Notes: a model not told the origin generated them from the sequence alone. A stretch of 64,000 bases of DNA from Arthrobacter globiformis NBRC 12137 (GCF_000238915.1 NZ_BAEG01000083.1:124001-188000), one strand, 5' to 3'; positions 1 through 8,981 are shown, counted from the stretch's first letter. Numbers and translations: made by a program.

Positions 1-158
1 ACCGGATGCCGCAATTTCCTCGCCGCGCAACGGGTTCCCCGGTCTTAGGGGATCACCCGGCGTGGCGGCCGGCTGCGGTCCAGTCTGAAGCCCTCCGGAA
101 GGCACTCTCCCGGCGCTCCACGGCTTGGAGCTGGGTACCTCTGCCATTACAGACAGTC

Positions 159-197
159 TATCCCAAACCGCGAGACAGACCTGTCTGTCTTGGGATA
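159..197. repeat. Nested inverted repeat, possible operator or hairpin
   Basis: An inner 8-bp inverted repeat (AGACAGAC, 2-nt gap, GTCTGTCT at 173-190) sits inside an outer arm pair TATCCCA (159-165) and TGGGATA (191-197). A further ACAGACAG copy lies at 150-157. The rest of the first 290 bases has no gene I can support. The element is about 95 bp upstream of the small rightward gene, so a regulator-binding site or leader structure is plausible. This is inference. Confidence 0.5.
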
Positions 198-290
198 TTG
201 TTCTCACAGGTCAGTGCATATTCTGCTGGCCGAAACCTTGGCCCATGCAGAGGCCTGGATATAGCGGAAGTCGATTATCGAGCGGTCGCC

Positions 291-602
291 ATGACGGACT
301 ACATACGGTTGGAAGCGCCCAACTCCCCACACCCTGACCCACGGCAGGGCGGCACGGCCGGCCTCGCAGCGGAGGCGTTGCGGGGACAGGTCTTAGGGGT
401 TATTTCGTCGGTACTCGAGGACACTGACCCGGAATGCGCCGGCGCCAGGAGCCAGCTCCGGCATATCCTAGTCCACAATGCTGGGTCTCCGGAGAAGGCC
501 CTCCTCGAGCACCTGCTCCATCTGCACGGTTCGGAGCTGTGCGGTTCCGAGCTGGACGGTGATCAGGAGGAGCCGGAGGAGCCGGAGGAGCCGCAGGACT
601 AG
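291..602 (+). CDS. Small acidic hypothetical protein next to McrBC
   Basis: A 103-residue protein I do not recognise. It begins MTDYIRLEAPN and its last 25 residues are acidic with a threefold EEP repeat (EEPEEPEEPQD). There is no signal peptide or membrane segment, and no convincing ribosome site before the chosen ATG; an open frame extends upstream to about position 6, so the start is uncertain. The middle (roughly 20-80) is predicted helical by eye. It is convergent with mcrC and the two stop codons share one CTAG. It could be a protein associated with the restriction system or simply a neighbour. Confidence 0.45.
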   Translation: MTDYIRLEAPNSPHPDPRQGGTAGLAAEALRGQVLGVISSVLEDTDPECAGARSQLRHILVHNAGSPEKALLEHLLHLHGSELCGSELDGDQEEPEEPEEPQD

Positions 603-1846
603 CGCCCGAGGCTCGCTTGGCGCACCACTTCACCCCAGGACTGCTCCGCCAGGTCGGCGACGGCGGCCAGGATCTCCGACGGCGGCCGGGAAAGGTCCAG
701 CGGAAACTCCACGATGTCGATATCCGTGTTCAGGATCCGCCTCAGCTTCACCTCACCCGCCCCGGCGTAGACCAGCCAGGCCGTGGGCACGCGCAAAGCC
801 GTGCAGTACGCCAGCATCTGGAAGTGGTCCGCCGAAAGCGACGCGCCTTGGTCGGTACCGGCCCGGTACTGCGCGTCGTACACCACCACCGGCCGGCCGC
901 CCAGCAGGTGCACGGCATCGGGGCGGACGGTCAGCCGGTCCGAATCCCGCACTGCCTCGTTCAGCATCGCGTTGTACTGCAGCCTCATCTCGCCGGGGAA
1001 GGCCGCCATGGCCCGGCGCAAGGCCGCGCCGACGAAGTCCTCAAAGACCTTGCCCATATCGACGACGAAAGACGCCGTCTGCTGTTTGCCCTCCCCTGCC
1101 TCGGCGGAGGCATTGCGCAGGACCACCTCGGAGAGCCGCAAAGCACCGTGGTAGCGGAGGTTCATCCGGCTGGCCCGCCACGGCGGAAGCGGAGCGCCGG
1201 CGTGGAGGCGGGTGACGCCGTCGAGCTTTCCCTTCAGCTGCCGCAGGCGGCTCAGCACATCGGGGCGCACTCCCGGGACGCGCGACATGCGGTCCAGCGC
1301 GGCACGCAGGATCCGGTTTTCCGGGATGTCCTCGGTGAACTCGTCGTAGGACACCTCGAGGGGCACCAGCATCCCGGGCCGGCGCGATATCTGGTCGGAA
1401 ATGCGGATGCGGCCCTTGACCGTCCGGAGCGAATCGTCGACAGTGACATAGCCCTGCAGGACGCCGCGCTGCAGTGCCCGTTCGGCGAGCTGCACCAGTG
1501 ACGCCGCCAGGGCGCTCCACAGCTCGGCATCTTCGTCGGCCGCCACGGTGTCGTCGCGGAAGCCTTGGTCCCCGGCGTAGCTCAGCAGGAAAAGCAGCCG
1601 GCTCAGCCCGAGCCGGTCCTTGGGCCGCACGTCCAGTTGCACCAGCGGAGTGCGCACCGACCCCACCATGCCGACGGGTTCGATCCGAAAGAGTCCCATG
1701 CCCATCGGCGTCGCCTTGGCCAGGCCGCTGGAGTTCAGGGAGGCGGCGCTGTCCGGGTCGAGCTTCTCCACAGTGCCGCCGGAGAGCTCGTCCAGAACGA
1801 TGTGCTGCCGCGCCGGCGCGGAGCCCGCCGGGCTAGCGAGCCGCAA
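599..1846 (-). CDS. mcrC: McrC-family nuclease subunit of a type IV restriction system
   Basis: A 415-residue McrC homologue. In the known system McrC binds the McrB GTPase ring and supplies the PD-(D/E)XK nuclease that cuts modified DNA. The C-terminal nuclease region shows a Glu at about 259 (MGKVFEDF), Asp300 in TVRPDAV and Asp314 in VVYDAQYR, then the downstream Q-x3-Y pattern (HFQMLAY, about 332-337). The usual Asp-x-Lys is Asp-x-Gln here (Q316). The TTG start overlaps the 3' end of mcrB by 14 nt, so the pair is probably translationally coupled. Length is normal for an McrC. Family call is firm; activity is uncertain because of the Lys-to-Gln change. Confidence 0.88.
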   Translation of the reverse strand: MRLASPAGSAPARQHIVLDELSGGTVEKLDPDSAASLNSSGLAKATPMGMGLFRIEPVGMVGSVRTPLVQLDVRPKDRLGLSRLLFLLSYAGDQGFRDDTVAADEDAELWSALAASLVQLAERALQRGVLQGYVTVDDSLRTVKGRIRISDQISRRPGMLVPLEVSYDEFTEDIPENRILRAALDRMSRVPGVRPDVLSRLRQLKGKLDGVTRLHAGAPLPPWRASRMNLRYHGALRLSEVVLRNASAEAGEGKQQTASFVVDMGKVFEDFVGAALRRAMAAFPGEMRLQYNAMLNEAVRDSDRLTVRPDAVHLLGGRPVVVYDAQYRAGTDQGASLSADHFQMLAYCTALRVPTAWLVYAGAGEVKLRRILNTDIDIVEFPLDLSRPPSEILAAVADLAEQSWGEVVRQASLGR

Positions 1847-4064
1847 GGCGTCCCAGCAGCTGGTCCAGCCCGAAGCGCTCTTCCAGCTGGGCCCGGTTCA
1901 GCTGCCCGTGGTAGTGCTCCTCCAGCAGCGGCATGAGCTCGTACTTCCAGATCCGGCGCAGGCCGGCGGGGGTCTGGGCGGCCTTCTTCATGAAGTAGGA
2001 CGGCCCGATCATGAGGTCGCGGTCCCACTCGTCGATGGCCTGGTTGAGCGCATCCAGCAACAACGCGGGCGTGGTGTCCAAGCGCCGCGCCTCCAGGAAT
2101 CTCAGCAGCGACCCCCTCACCGGCTCGGTCTGGGGGTGCAGCTCGATGAACGCGAAACGGCGGCGGATGGCGGCGTCCATCATCGCGATGGAGCGGTCCG
2201 CGGTGTTCATGGTGCCGATGATGTACAGGTTGTCCGGGAGCGTGAACGGCTCGTTGGGGCTGTACTGAAGGTAGATCCGGTCATCGCGGTATTCCAGCAG
2301 GAAATACAGCTCACCGAACACCTTGGCGAGGTTGGCGCGGTTCATCTCGTCGATGATCAGGAAGTACGGCTTGGACTCGTTGCCCGGTTTCGCTGCCTCC
2401 TCCGCCAGCCGGCGCAGCGGCCCGGCGACGAGCTTGAAGGAGACCTGCCCCTCGTCCGTCTTGTCCGGCCGGTACCCCTCGAAGAAGTCCTCGTAGGCAT
2501 AGGACGGGTGGAACTGGACGAGCTTTACCCGCTCGTCGGTGCTGTCCTGCGCAAGTTCCGCCGCGAGGTGCTTGGCGAGGTAGGTCTTGCCGGTTCCCGG
2601 CGGGCCGTACAGCACCAGCTGCCGGTTCTCTTCGAGCAAGTCTGCGATCTCCTGCAGCGGCTCCACCTCCATGTGGAGGGAATCCGCGAACTCCCGCGTC
2701 ACCGGGCGGAAGCCGCCCAGCATGGGCAGGGCGACGGTGGCCGGCGATGTGTCGGCGTCGGGTTCGGTCTCCGCCTCGGCGGGCAGCAGCGCCTGCAGCG
2801 CCTGCACCACCCGGGTGACGTCGACGACGATGCCCGGGGTGGCCAGCTGGCGCTGGATGTGCCGCGGCAGGTCGGTCACGGCGTGGGCCTCGTCGAACCA
2901 GCGCACCTTGCGGCGCATCCGCCGGCTGTCTCCGTTGTGGTCGGGCTCGCCCAGCACGACGCCGATCCGAACGGCTCCGGCGTTCTGGTACAGCGCGAGG
3001 TCCCCCGGCTTCATGACGGTCAGGAAGGCGAAGACGGCGGTCTTGGTGTCCTCCCGCTCCACGTAGCCGAGGTGCTTGTAGTCCTCATCGACGGCGTGCT
3101 GGACCAGCCCGGCGGTAACGCCGGCGTCGAGCAGGCGGAGGTGTTCGACGTCGAGCGTCACCTTCTCCTCTGCCTGCCAGGCTGCCAGGAGTTCGGCGTT
3201 ATCGCGGTGGGTGCGCAGCAGCCAGGCACGGCGGCCCGGGTCCCCGACCTTCCGCCACTGGCTCACCAGCTGCCGGGCGTACCAGTCGATGCGCTGGCCG
3301 GCCTGCTCATCGAGGTGCAGGCGGATGCGGCGGATGTCAGCGGTGATTTCAACCTCGCTGTCCCCCTTCGCCCCGCCAACCAGGGAGGCGAAGGCGTCCC
3401 TGATCTCCTGCCGTTCGATGTCCGCCACCACCGGCTCGAAGTAGCTGGGCCAGGCAAGGTATTCGATGCTGCGGCGGATGGCCGGCTGGTCATCGGGCGT
3501 TCCCGCCGCGAGCAGGTGGAAAGCCAGCGGATCCTTCAGTGCCTTGCCAATTTCCGCCGTGGACTGCCGGTCGACATGCTGAACGAACCGGCAGAGCCAT
3601 TTCAGGTGGTCCCAGATGGTCCAGTTGAACTCGGCGGTCCGGTCGCGGATGACGCCATGGTCGGTCATGCCCTGGTACAGCTCCTCCGGGAGCTCCAGCG
3701 GCGGCTCCAGCCAAGACGCCGCCTCGGCGACGCGGGCGCGCTTGACCTTGAGCGACTTCACCTCGTGCGCCAGCGGCAGGGACTGCAGGAAGAGGAGCTC
3801 CACGGCCAGTTGTTTCGCCGAAGGGGACGCGTCCGCCAGGTTGTGCCGCAGGTTGGTCATCATGGGCGCCTTGGCGTCCGCGACTCCCCGGTCAAGCCGT
3901 TCCAGCAGTTCCGCCGCGGCCTCCGCCGTCCATGTCTGCGTGCGGCCGTCCAGCGCCGACGGTCTGCCCTGCAGCCCGGCGCCGAGCACGAACCACGCCG
4001 CGTCCTCGATCTCCTTGGAGATTCCGAGGGCGCGGGGCATGGCAGGCTTTGGGGCGGGGGTCAT
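1833..4064 (-). CDS. mcrB: McrB-type AAA+ GTPase with EVE-like recognition domain
   Basis: A 743-residue AAA+ motor of the McrBC family. The C-terminal half has Walker A GPPGTGKT (487-494), Walker B FLIIDEMNRANLAK (568-581) and the McrB signature MNTADRS (619-625), which mark the GTP-using McrB clade rather than a general AAA ATPase. Residues about 340-415 (MKPGDLALYQ, then RRKVRWFD) look like an EVE/YTH-type module that reads modified bases. The first 330 residues are a helical region I cannot assign. A TAAATT box ends 7 nt before the ATG, so the mRNA may be leaderless. It is the first gene of the mcrBC operon. Target modification is unknown. Confidence 0.88.
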   Translation of the reverse strand: MTPAPKPAMPRALGISKEIEDAAWFVLGAGLQGRPSALDGRTQTWTAEAAAELLERLDRGVADAKAPMMTNLRHNLADASPSAKQLAVELLFLQSLPLAHEVKSLKVKRARVAEAASWLEPPLELPEELYQGMTDHGVIRDRTAEFNWTIWDHLKWLCRFVQHVDRQSTAEIGKALKDPLAFHLLAAGTPDDQPAIRRSIEYLAWPSYFEPVVADIERQEIRDAFASLVGGAKGDSEVEITADIRRIRLHLDEQAGQRIDWYARQLVSQWRKVGDPGRRAWLLRTHRDNAELLAAWQAEEKVTLDVEHLRLLDAGVTAGLVQHAVDEDYKHLGYVEREDTKTAVFAFLTVMKPGDLALYQNAGAVRIGVVLGEPDHNGDSRRMRRKVRWFDEAHAVTDLPRHIQRQLATPGIVVDVTRVVQALQALLPAEAETEPDADTSPATVALPMLGGFRPVTREFADSLHMEVEPLQEIADLLEENRQLVLYGPPGTGKTYLAKHLAAELAQDSTDERVKLVQFHPSYAYEDFFEGYRPDKTDEGQVSFKLVAGPLRRLAEEAAKPGNESKPYFLIIDEMNRANLAKVFGELYFLLEYRDDRIYLQYSPNEPFTLPDNLYIIGTMNTADRSIAMMDAAIRRRFAFIELHPQTEPVRGSLLRFLEARRLDTTPALLLDALNQAIDEWDRDLMIGPSYFMKKAAQTPAGLRRIWKYELMPLLEEHYHGQLNRAQLEERFGLDQLLGRLAAR

Positions 4065-4090
4065 GCGTTCAAATTTACAGGGTTAACCTG
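4065..4090 (-). promoter_or_regulatory. Likely mcrB promoter with GGTTAACC palindrome
   Basis: Read on the minus strand, CAGGTTAACCCTG is followed by TGTAAATT and then 7 nt to the mcrB ATG. A -10 box at TAAATT would put the transcript start at or next to the ATG. The GGTTAACC palindrome could be a repressor site. No clear -35 is visible. Confidence 0.4.
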
Positions 4091-4118
4091 AACGCCAGCA
4101 CCATGGCCGGCCCGAAAG

Positions 4119-4400
4119 CTACCTCCGGGTAACAGCTGGCAGCCCCTTCCGGCCGAAGGCAAAATAGCAACCCGGGCCGATGAAGTTGACCAGGGTGGCC
4201 AGCCGCCAGAACATCTTGGAGCCGCGGATCTGCTCGGCGGGGCGGCGCGAAAGGTCCCGCTGGGCCGCGGTGAGGAAAGCGAGCTGCGCGGCTCCGATCA
4301 CGATGGTGCCGATCCGGGCAGCGGGCGGAAGTTCCTTCCAGGACTTGTTTTTCTTCCAGTCCGCTTTTTTCGTTTTCAGGTTCCTGGTTCCCACGGTCAA
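4119..4400 (-). CDS. Small membrane protein, phospholipase-D-nuclease N-terminal-like
   Basis: A 93-residue protein with a basic N terminus (KTKKADWKKNKSWK), a hydrophobic stretch at about 30-46 and a second at about 66-84 that ends NFIGPGCYFAFGRKG. The pattern of two helices with an N-x-x-GP-x-x-YF-x-FGR end resembles the small PLDc_N membrane module found at the N terminus of cardiolipin synthases, here alone. Its start overlaps the stop of the thioesterase gene by 4 nt. Function is unknown; a membrane-associated accessory role is inference. Confidence 0.7.
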   Translation of the reverse strand: MTVGTRNLKTKKADWKKNKSWKELPPAARIGTIVIGAAQLAFLTAAQRDLSRRPAEQIRGSKMFWRLATLVNFIGPGCYFAFGRKGLPAVTRR

Positions 4401-4831
4401 TGCTCCTTGCGCTCTTGGAAGGGCTCCAGCAGCTGCTTCTGCTCCGGAGTCAGCCGCAGTACCCTTCCGGTGGCTTCATCGACGAAGGCCAAATGGCTTG
4501 AGGCCTTCACACAATCGTCGCCAGTTACGGGGTCCTGCACAAGGTAGTGAATGTCGAAGCTCGCACCCTTGACGGCGCCGACCCACACCTGGACGGCCGC
4601 CGGAACGTTTCGGTATTCGAGGGTCTTCACGTACCGGATGCGGTGGTCCACCACCAGCGCCATCGTCCCTTGGGGAACGTCGTTGAACAGCGACACGTGG
4701 GGGTCGATCCCGGGGAGCCCGGCACCGGCGGGCGGGCCGAAGGCGGCGATGCGCGCCTCCTCCAGCATGCGGACGATCTCCACGTTGTTGATGTGCCCGT
4801 AGGCGTCCATGTCCCCCCAGCGCATGGGCAC
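4397..4831 (-). CDS. Hotdog-fold acyl-CoA thioesterase (4HBT family)
   Basis: A 144-residue single-hotdog protein. RWGDMDAYGHINN at 4-16 is the 4-hydroxybenzoyl-CoA thioesterase (YbgC/FadM-type) signature, with the catalytic Asp in GDMD and the GHxNN turn. Such enzymes cleave acyl-CoA thioesters in the cytoplasm; substrate is not evident. The ATG gives a short N terminus. A GTG two codons upstream has a better placed GAGG, and the preceding residues (IEVLV) resemble the first family strand, so the true start may be slightly upstream. It lies 50 nt after an ABC exporter gene and overlaps the next gene by 4 nt. Confidence 0.8.
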   Translation of the reverse strand: MPMRWGDMDAYGHINNVEIVRMLEEARIAAFGPPAGAGLPGIDPHVSLFNDVPQGTMALVVDHRIRYVKTLEYRNVPAAVQVWVGAVKGASFDIHYLVQDPVTGDDCVKASSHLAFVDEATGRVLRLTPEQKQLLEPFQERKEH

Positions 4832-4881
4832 GAGTACCTCAATGCGCCGGGGGGCGGGGTGGCCTCCGGGGTTCGCGCCGG

Positions 4882-6951
4882 TCAGCTGTGCACCGCCGTC
4901 GAATCGTCCACGGGCGTTTCCTCCGCATCCGCGCCGGCGAACTGCGACATGTACAGCCGGTAGTAGGCGCCTTCGGCGGCAAGGAGGGTCTGGTGGTTGC
5001 CCTGCTCCACGATCTTGCCGTTCTCCATGACCAGGATGGTGTCGGCGTCGCGGATCGTCGACAGGCGGTGCGCGATGACGAAGCTGGTCCTGTCCGTGCG
5101 CAGCGCAGCCATGGCCTTCTGCACCAGGAGCTCGGTGCGGGTGTCCACCGAGCTGGTGGCCTCGTCCAGGATGAGCAGCGACGGGTTGGCCACGAAGGCG
5201 CGGGCGATGGTGATGAGCTGCTTTTCACCGGCGCTGACGTTGTTGCCCTCTTCGTCGATGACGGTGTCGTACCCGTCGGGCAGCGCCCGGACGAAGCGGT
5301 CCACGAACGTGGCCTTGGCCGCCGCCATGACCTGGTCTTCGGTGGCGTCCAGCTTGCCGTACCGGATGTTGTCGTAGATGGTGCCGCCGAAGAGCCAGGC
5401 GTCCTGCAGCACCATGCCCACCTTGGAGCGCAGCTCGGCCCGGCTCAGCTGGGTGACGTCCACGCCGTCGAGCGTGATGGAACCGGAGTTGAGCTCGTAG
5501 AAGCGCATGACCAGGTTCACCAGCGTGGTCTTGCCCGCGCCGGTGGGTCCGACGATGGCCACGGTGTGCCCCGGCTCCGCGGTGAAGGACAGGTTTTCGA
5601 TCAGCGGCTTGTCCGGTGTGTAGCTGAACGTGACGTCCTGGAACTCCACGTGGCCGTCGGTCTTGGCGGGCAGGTGCTGCGTGGCGGTCTCTGCGTCCTG
5701 CTCATCCGCGTCCAGGAACTCGAACACGCGCTCGGCGGATGCCACGCCGGACTGCAGCATGTTGGCCATGCCGGCCATCTGGCCCAGAGGCTGGGTGAAC
5801 TCGCGCGAGTATTGGATGAATGCGGTGGCGTCGCCCAGGCTCATGCTGCCCGAGGCTACCCGGAGGCCGCCCACGACCGCGATGCCGACGTAGCTGAGGT
5901 AGGAGACGAACTGCATCACGGGGAAGATGATGCCGGATACGAACTGCGCGCCGAAGCTGGCCTTGTACAGGGCCTCGTTGCGCTCCTCGAAGCGTTCCAG
6001 CATGTCAGCGTCGCGTCCGAAGACCCGCACCAGGTCATGCCCGGAGAAGGACTCCTCGATCTGGCCGTTCAGCTCACCGGTGTTCTTCCACTGCGCTGCG
6101 AACAGCTTCTGGCTGCGCGCGCCGATCACGCCGGCCGCGGCGCCGGACAGCGGCAGGGCGATGAGGGCGATCAGTGCCAGCTGCCACGAGACGATGAACA
6201 TCATGATGACGATGCCGATCACGGTCAGCAGCGAGCTGATGAGCTGCGCGAACGCCTGCTGCAGCGCCTGCTGGACGTTGTCGACATCGTTGGTCACCCG
6301 GGAGAGCACGTCACCGCGCTGGCGGGTGTCGAAGTAGTTCAGCGGCAGCCGGTTGAGCTTCTTTTCGGTGTCGTCGCGGAGCTGCCGGATCACCTTCATG
6401 ACGATCCTGTTGAGGACGTAGCCCTGGAGCCACAGGAAGATGTTGGCCACGAAGTACATCAGCAGCACGGCCGAAATCAGGACGGTCAGCTTCTGGAAGT
6501 CGATGCCGGTTCCGGGCACCAGCTCCATCCGGGAGACCATGTCCGCGAAGTTGTTCTGGCCCTGGGCCCGCAACCCCTCGACGAATTGGTCTTTGCTGAC
6601 GCCGGAGGGCAACTGTTTGCCCACCACGCCGCCGAAGATGACGTCCATGGCCTGGCCCAGCACCTTGGGCGCAATGACGTTGAGGACCACGGAGACGATC
6701 ACCATGCCGACGACGACGTAGATGCCGGCGGCTTCCGGTTTCAGCAGGCCCATGAGCCGCTTGGCGGACGGCCAGAAATGCTGGGCCTTCTTGGCGGGCA
6801 TCGCACCGAACATGCCGCCGTCGGCCTCGCCCGGCTTGTATTCCTCCTCGACGAAGTCGTCGTCCTCGAGGACGACGGGTTCGTTTGCTGCCTGGGCACG
6901 CACGGAGCTCTCAGCGGGGTTCTGGCTGGTGCCTTTCTTGTCGGCGCTCAT
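4882..6951 (-). CDS. ABC exporter half-transporter, catalytic-site subunit
   Basis: A 689-residue half-transporter: a 60-residue acidic N-terminal extension, an ABC type 1 six-helix membrane domain (about 70-400) and an ATPase domain (about 430-670). Walker A is GPTGAGKT (468-475) and Walker B ends LLILDEATS with the catalytic Glu at 597. The signature is VSAGEKQ (572-578) rather than LSGGQ. It overlaps its partner gene by 4 nt. The partner has the opposite defects, so the two fit the TM287/288-like heterodimeric exporter class with one degenerate ATP site. Substrate unknown; multidrug or lipid export is the usual role. Confidence 0.9.
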   Translation of the reverse strand: MSADKKGTSQNPAESSVRAQAANEPVVLEDDDFVEEEYKPGEADGGMFGAMPAKKAQHFWPSAKRLMGLLKPEAAGIYVVVGMVIVSVVLNVIAPKVLGQAMDVIFGGVVGKQLPSGVSKDQFVEGLRAQGQNNFADMVSRMELVPGTGIDFQKLTVLISAVLLMYFVANIFLWLQGYVLNRIVMKVIRQLRDDTEKKLNRLPLNYFDTRQRGDVLSRVTNDVDNVQQALQQAFAQLISSLLTVIGIVIMMFIVSWQLALIALIALPLSGAAAGVIGARSQKLFAAQWKNTGELNGQIEESFSGHDLVRVFGRDADMLERFEERNEALYKASFGAQFVSGIIFPVMQFVSYLSYVGIAVVGGLRVASGSMSLGDATAFIQYSREFTQPLGQMAGMANMLQSGVASAERVFEFLDADEQDAETATQHLPAKTDGHVEFQDVTFSYTPDKPLIENLSFTAEPGHTVAIVGPTGAGKTTLVNLVMRFYELNSGSITLDGVDVTQLSRAELRSKVGMVLQDAWLFGGTIYDNIRYGKLDATEDQVMAAAKATFVDRFVRALPDGYDTVIDEEGNNVSAGEKQLITIARAFVANPSLLILDEATSSVDTRTELLVQKAMAALRTDRTSFVIAHRLSTIRDADTILVMENGKIVEQGNHQTLLAAEGAYYRLYMSQFAGADAEETPVDDSTAVHS

Positions 6952-8681
6952 GCCACTTCCTCCACGCTCAGCTGGGACTCAACAATTTCCTGGTAGGTGG
7001 GCGACGTTTCGAGGAGCTCCTCATGCGTTCCGCGGTCCACGATCCTGCCGTTGTCCAGCACCAGGATCTGGTCCGCTTCCGTGATGGTGGAGATGCGCTG
7101 CGCGACGATGATGACGGTGGCGTCTGAGGTGGTGCGCTTGAGCGCCGCACGCAGCCGGGCGTCGGTGGCGACGTCCAGCGCCGAGAAGGAGTCGTCGAAC
7201 AGGTAGACCTTGGGCCTGGTGACCAGAGCGCGGGCGATGCACAGCCGCTGGCGCTGGCCGCCGGAGACGTTGGTGCCGCCCTGGGCGATGCGGGACGCGA
7301 GCCCGTTTTTCTTTTCCTTCACGAAACCGTCGCCCTGGGCCACATGCAGCGCGTCCCAGAGTTCGTCGTCGGTAGCCTCCGGCTTTCCGAAGCGGAGGTT
7401 GTGCTCAATGGTTCCGGAGAACAGGTAGGGCCGCTGCGGAACCAGGGCAATGCGCCTGGTGATTTCCGCCCGGTCCAGTTGGCTGACAGGGACGCCGTCG
7501 AGGAGCACTTCGCCGTCGGCCACGTCGTAGAGGCGCGGCAGCAGCGACAGCAGGGACGTCTTGCCGGCACCGGTGGAGCCGATGATGGCCACGGTCTCCC
7601 CCGGCCTGGCGGTGAAGCTGATGTTGCTCAGGACCGGGGCTTCGGCTCCGGGGTAGGCGAACGTGACGTTGCGGTACTCCACGACGCCCTCCAGCTGTCC
7701 CGGGGTGACCGGCCGCTCGGGGTCATGGATGGACGGTTCGACGTCGAGCACCTCGCCGATGCGGTCCGCGCAGACGGACGCGCGCGGAATCATCATGGCC
7801 ATGAAGGTGCCCATCATCACCGCGATGAGGATCTGGAGAAGGTACTGCAGGAACGCCGTCAGGGAGCCCACCTGCATATCGCCGGAGTCCACCCGCTGGC
7901 CGCCGAACCAGAGCACGGCGGCGGTGGACAGGTGCAGGATCATGCCGATGGCAGGAAACATAAGGACGAACAGCGCGCCGATCTTCAGCGACACGTCCGT
8001 CAGTTCCTTGTTGGCCTGGCCGAAGCGCTCCGTTTCGTACGGTTCCCGCACGAAGGCACGGACCACGCGGATGCCGATGATCTGCTCGCGCAGGACCTCG
8101 TTGATGCGGTCGATCTTCGTCTGCATGGAGCGGAACAGCGGCATGAGGCGCACCACGATGTATCCGACCACCACGATGAGGATGGGGACCGAGACCCAGA
8201 CCAGCCAGGACAGGCTGATGTCTTCGCGCAGGGCCATGATGATGCCGCCGATGCACATGATCGGCGTGGACACCATGAAGTTCAGGCCCATCAGCACCAG
8301 CATCTGGACCTGCTGGACGTCGTTCGTGCCGCGGGTGATCAAGGTGGGCGCACCGAATGCGTTGACGTCCTTGGCCGAGAAGCTGGTCACCTTGCGAAAA
8401 ACGCCGCGGCGGAGGTCGCGGCCCACCGCCATGGCAGTCTTCGAGCCAAAGTACACGCCGGCAATGGCGGTGCCCACCTGGAGGAAGGCCACGAGGAGCA
8501 TGACGGCCCCCGTGCGCCAGATGAAGTCGGTGTCGCCGCGGGAGACGCCCTCGTCAATGATCTGGGCGTTGAGGCTGGGCAGGTAGAGCGCCGCAATGGT
8601 GGATGCCAGCTGGAAGGCGATGACAGCCAGGATGTACGGTAAGTACGGTCTGGAGTAACGCCGTATAAGGGTGACGAGCAT
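6948..8681 (-). CDS. ABC exporter half-transporter, degenerate-site subunit
   Basis: A 577-residue half-transporter with six membrane helices in the first 310 residues and an ATPase domain after about 335. Walker A is GSTGAGKT (368-375), the signature is canonical VSGGQRQ (472-478), but Walker B reads VYLFDDSFS (492-500): Asp497 stands where the catalytic Glu should be. The ATG used here has AAGGAT seven bases upstream and begins MLVTLIRRYS, a typical start; the open frame runs further but that part is not protein-like. It is the first gene of the exporter operon and its stop overlaps the next start. Confidence 0.9.
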   Translation of the reverse strand: MLVTLIRRYSRPYLPYILAVIAFQLASTIAALYLPSLNAQIIDEGVSRGDTDFIWRTGAVMLLVAFLQVGTAIAGVYFGSKTAMAVGRDLRRGVFRKVTSFSAKDVNAFGAPTLITRGTNDVQQVQMLVLMGLNFMVSTPIMCIGGIIMALREDISLSWLVWVSVPILIVVVGYIVVRLMPLFRSMQTKIDRINEVLREQIIGIRVVRAFVREPYETERFGQANKELTDVSLKIGALFVLMFPAIGMILHLSTAAVLWFGGQRVDSGDMQVGSLTAFLQYLLQILIAVMMGTFMAMMIPRASVCADRIGEVLDVEPSIHDPERPVTPGQLEGVVEYRNVTFAYPGAEAPVLSNISFTARPGETVAIIGSTGAGKTSLLSLLPRLYDVADGEVLLDGVPVSQLDRAEITRRIALVPQRPYLFSGTIEHNLRFGKPEATDDELWDALHVAQGDGFVKEKKNGLASRIAQGGTNVSGGQRQRLCIARALVTRPKVYLFDDSFSALDVATDARLRAALKRTTSDATVIIVAQRISTITEADQILVLDNGRIVDRGTHEELLETSPTYQEIVESQLSVEEVA

Positions 8682-8722
8682 GCTCACGGATCCTTCGGGA
8701 GAGCGCGAATGAGTTAAGAGAA

Positions 8723-8750
8723 GTAATAGCAGACGGGTCTGACAGCCCAA
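8723..8750 (-). promoter_or_regulatory. Candidate promoter of the ABC exporter operon
   Basis: On the minus strand, TTGGGC (-35) and TATTAC (-10) are separated by 16 bp, about 42 bases upstream of the exporter start. The match is moderate. The remaining bases up to 8898 show nothing else I can support. Confidence 0.35.
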
Positions 8751-8898
8751 GCCATCCAACTCTACGAAATCTGTTGCCCATGCGAAACGTCGCGGGCGAA
8801 GATCATCCCAACGGACGACGCCGGCCCGCCCAAGCCCGAGCGCGAACGGACATTTAAGCCCCAAGCCAATCGCCGCCGTCGTACACGCTCCCCGCACA

Positions 8899-8971
8899 AC
8901 TGGAGTTTTTTGTACAGATACTGGCCTCTGGCCGGGGGTTTTGCGGCCATTATCCGTGCAAAAACTCCAGT
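8899..8971. repeat. Extragenic palindrome, family A copy 1
   Basis: A left arm (8899-8926, containing GGAGTTTTTTGTACAGATA) and a right arm (8945-8971) form an imperfect 27-bp inverted repeat with an 18-nt loop. It starts just after the stop of the leftward efflux pump gene. The same GGAGTTTTTG...GATAATG arm recurs at about 30056-30119 and 32487-32551. Confidence 0.7.
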
Positions 8972-8981
8972 CGCGGGACGG

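Noticed and set aside
1620..4091. Very long rightward open frame (over 800 codons) opposite mcrB
   Set aside because: It is a GC-rich antisense shadow of mcrB/mcrC: no known motifs, odd composition, while the leftward frame has clear AAA+ motifs.
4888..6996. Long rightward frame opposite the ABC exporter
   Set aside because: Antisense shadow rich in His/Asp/Gln; the opposite strand encodes a full ABC exporter.
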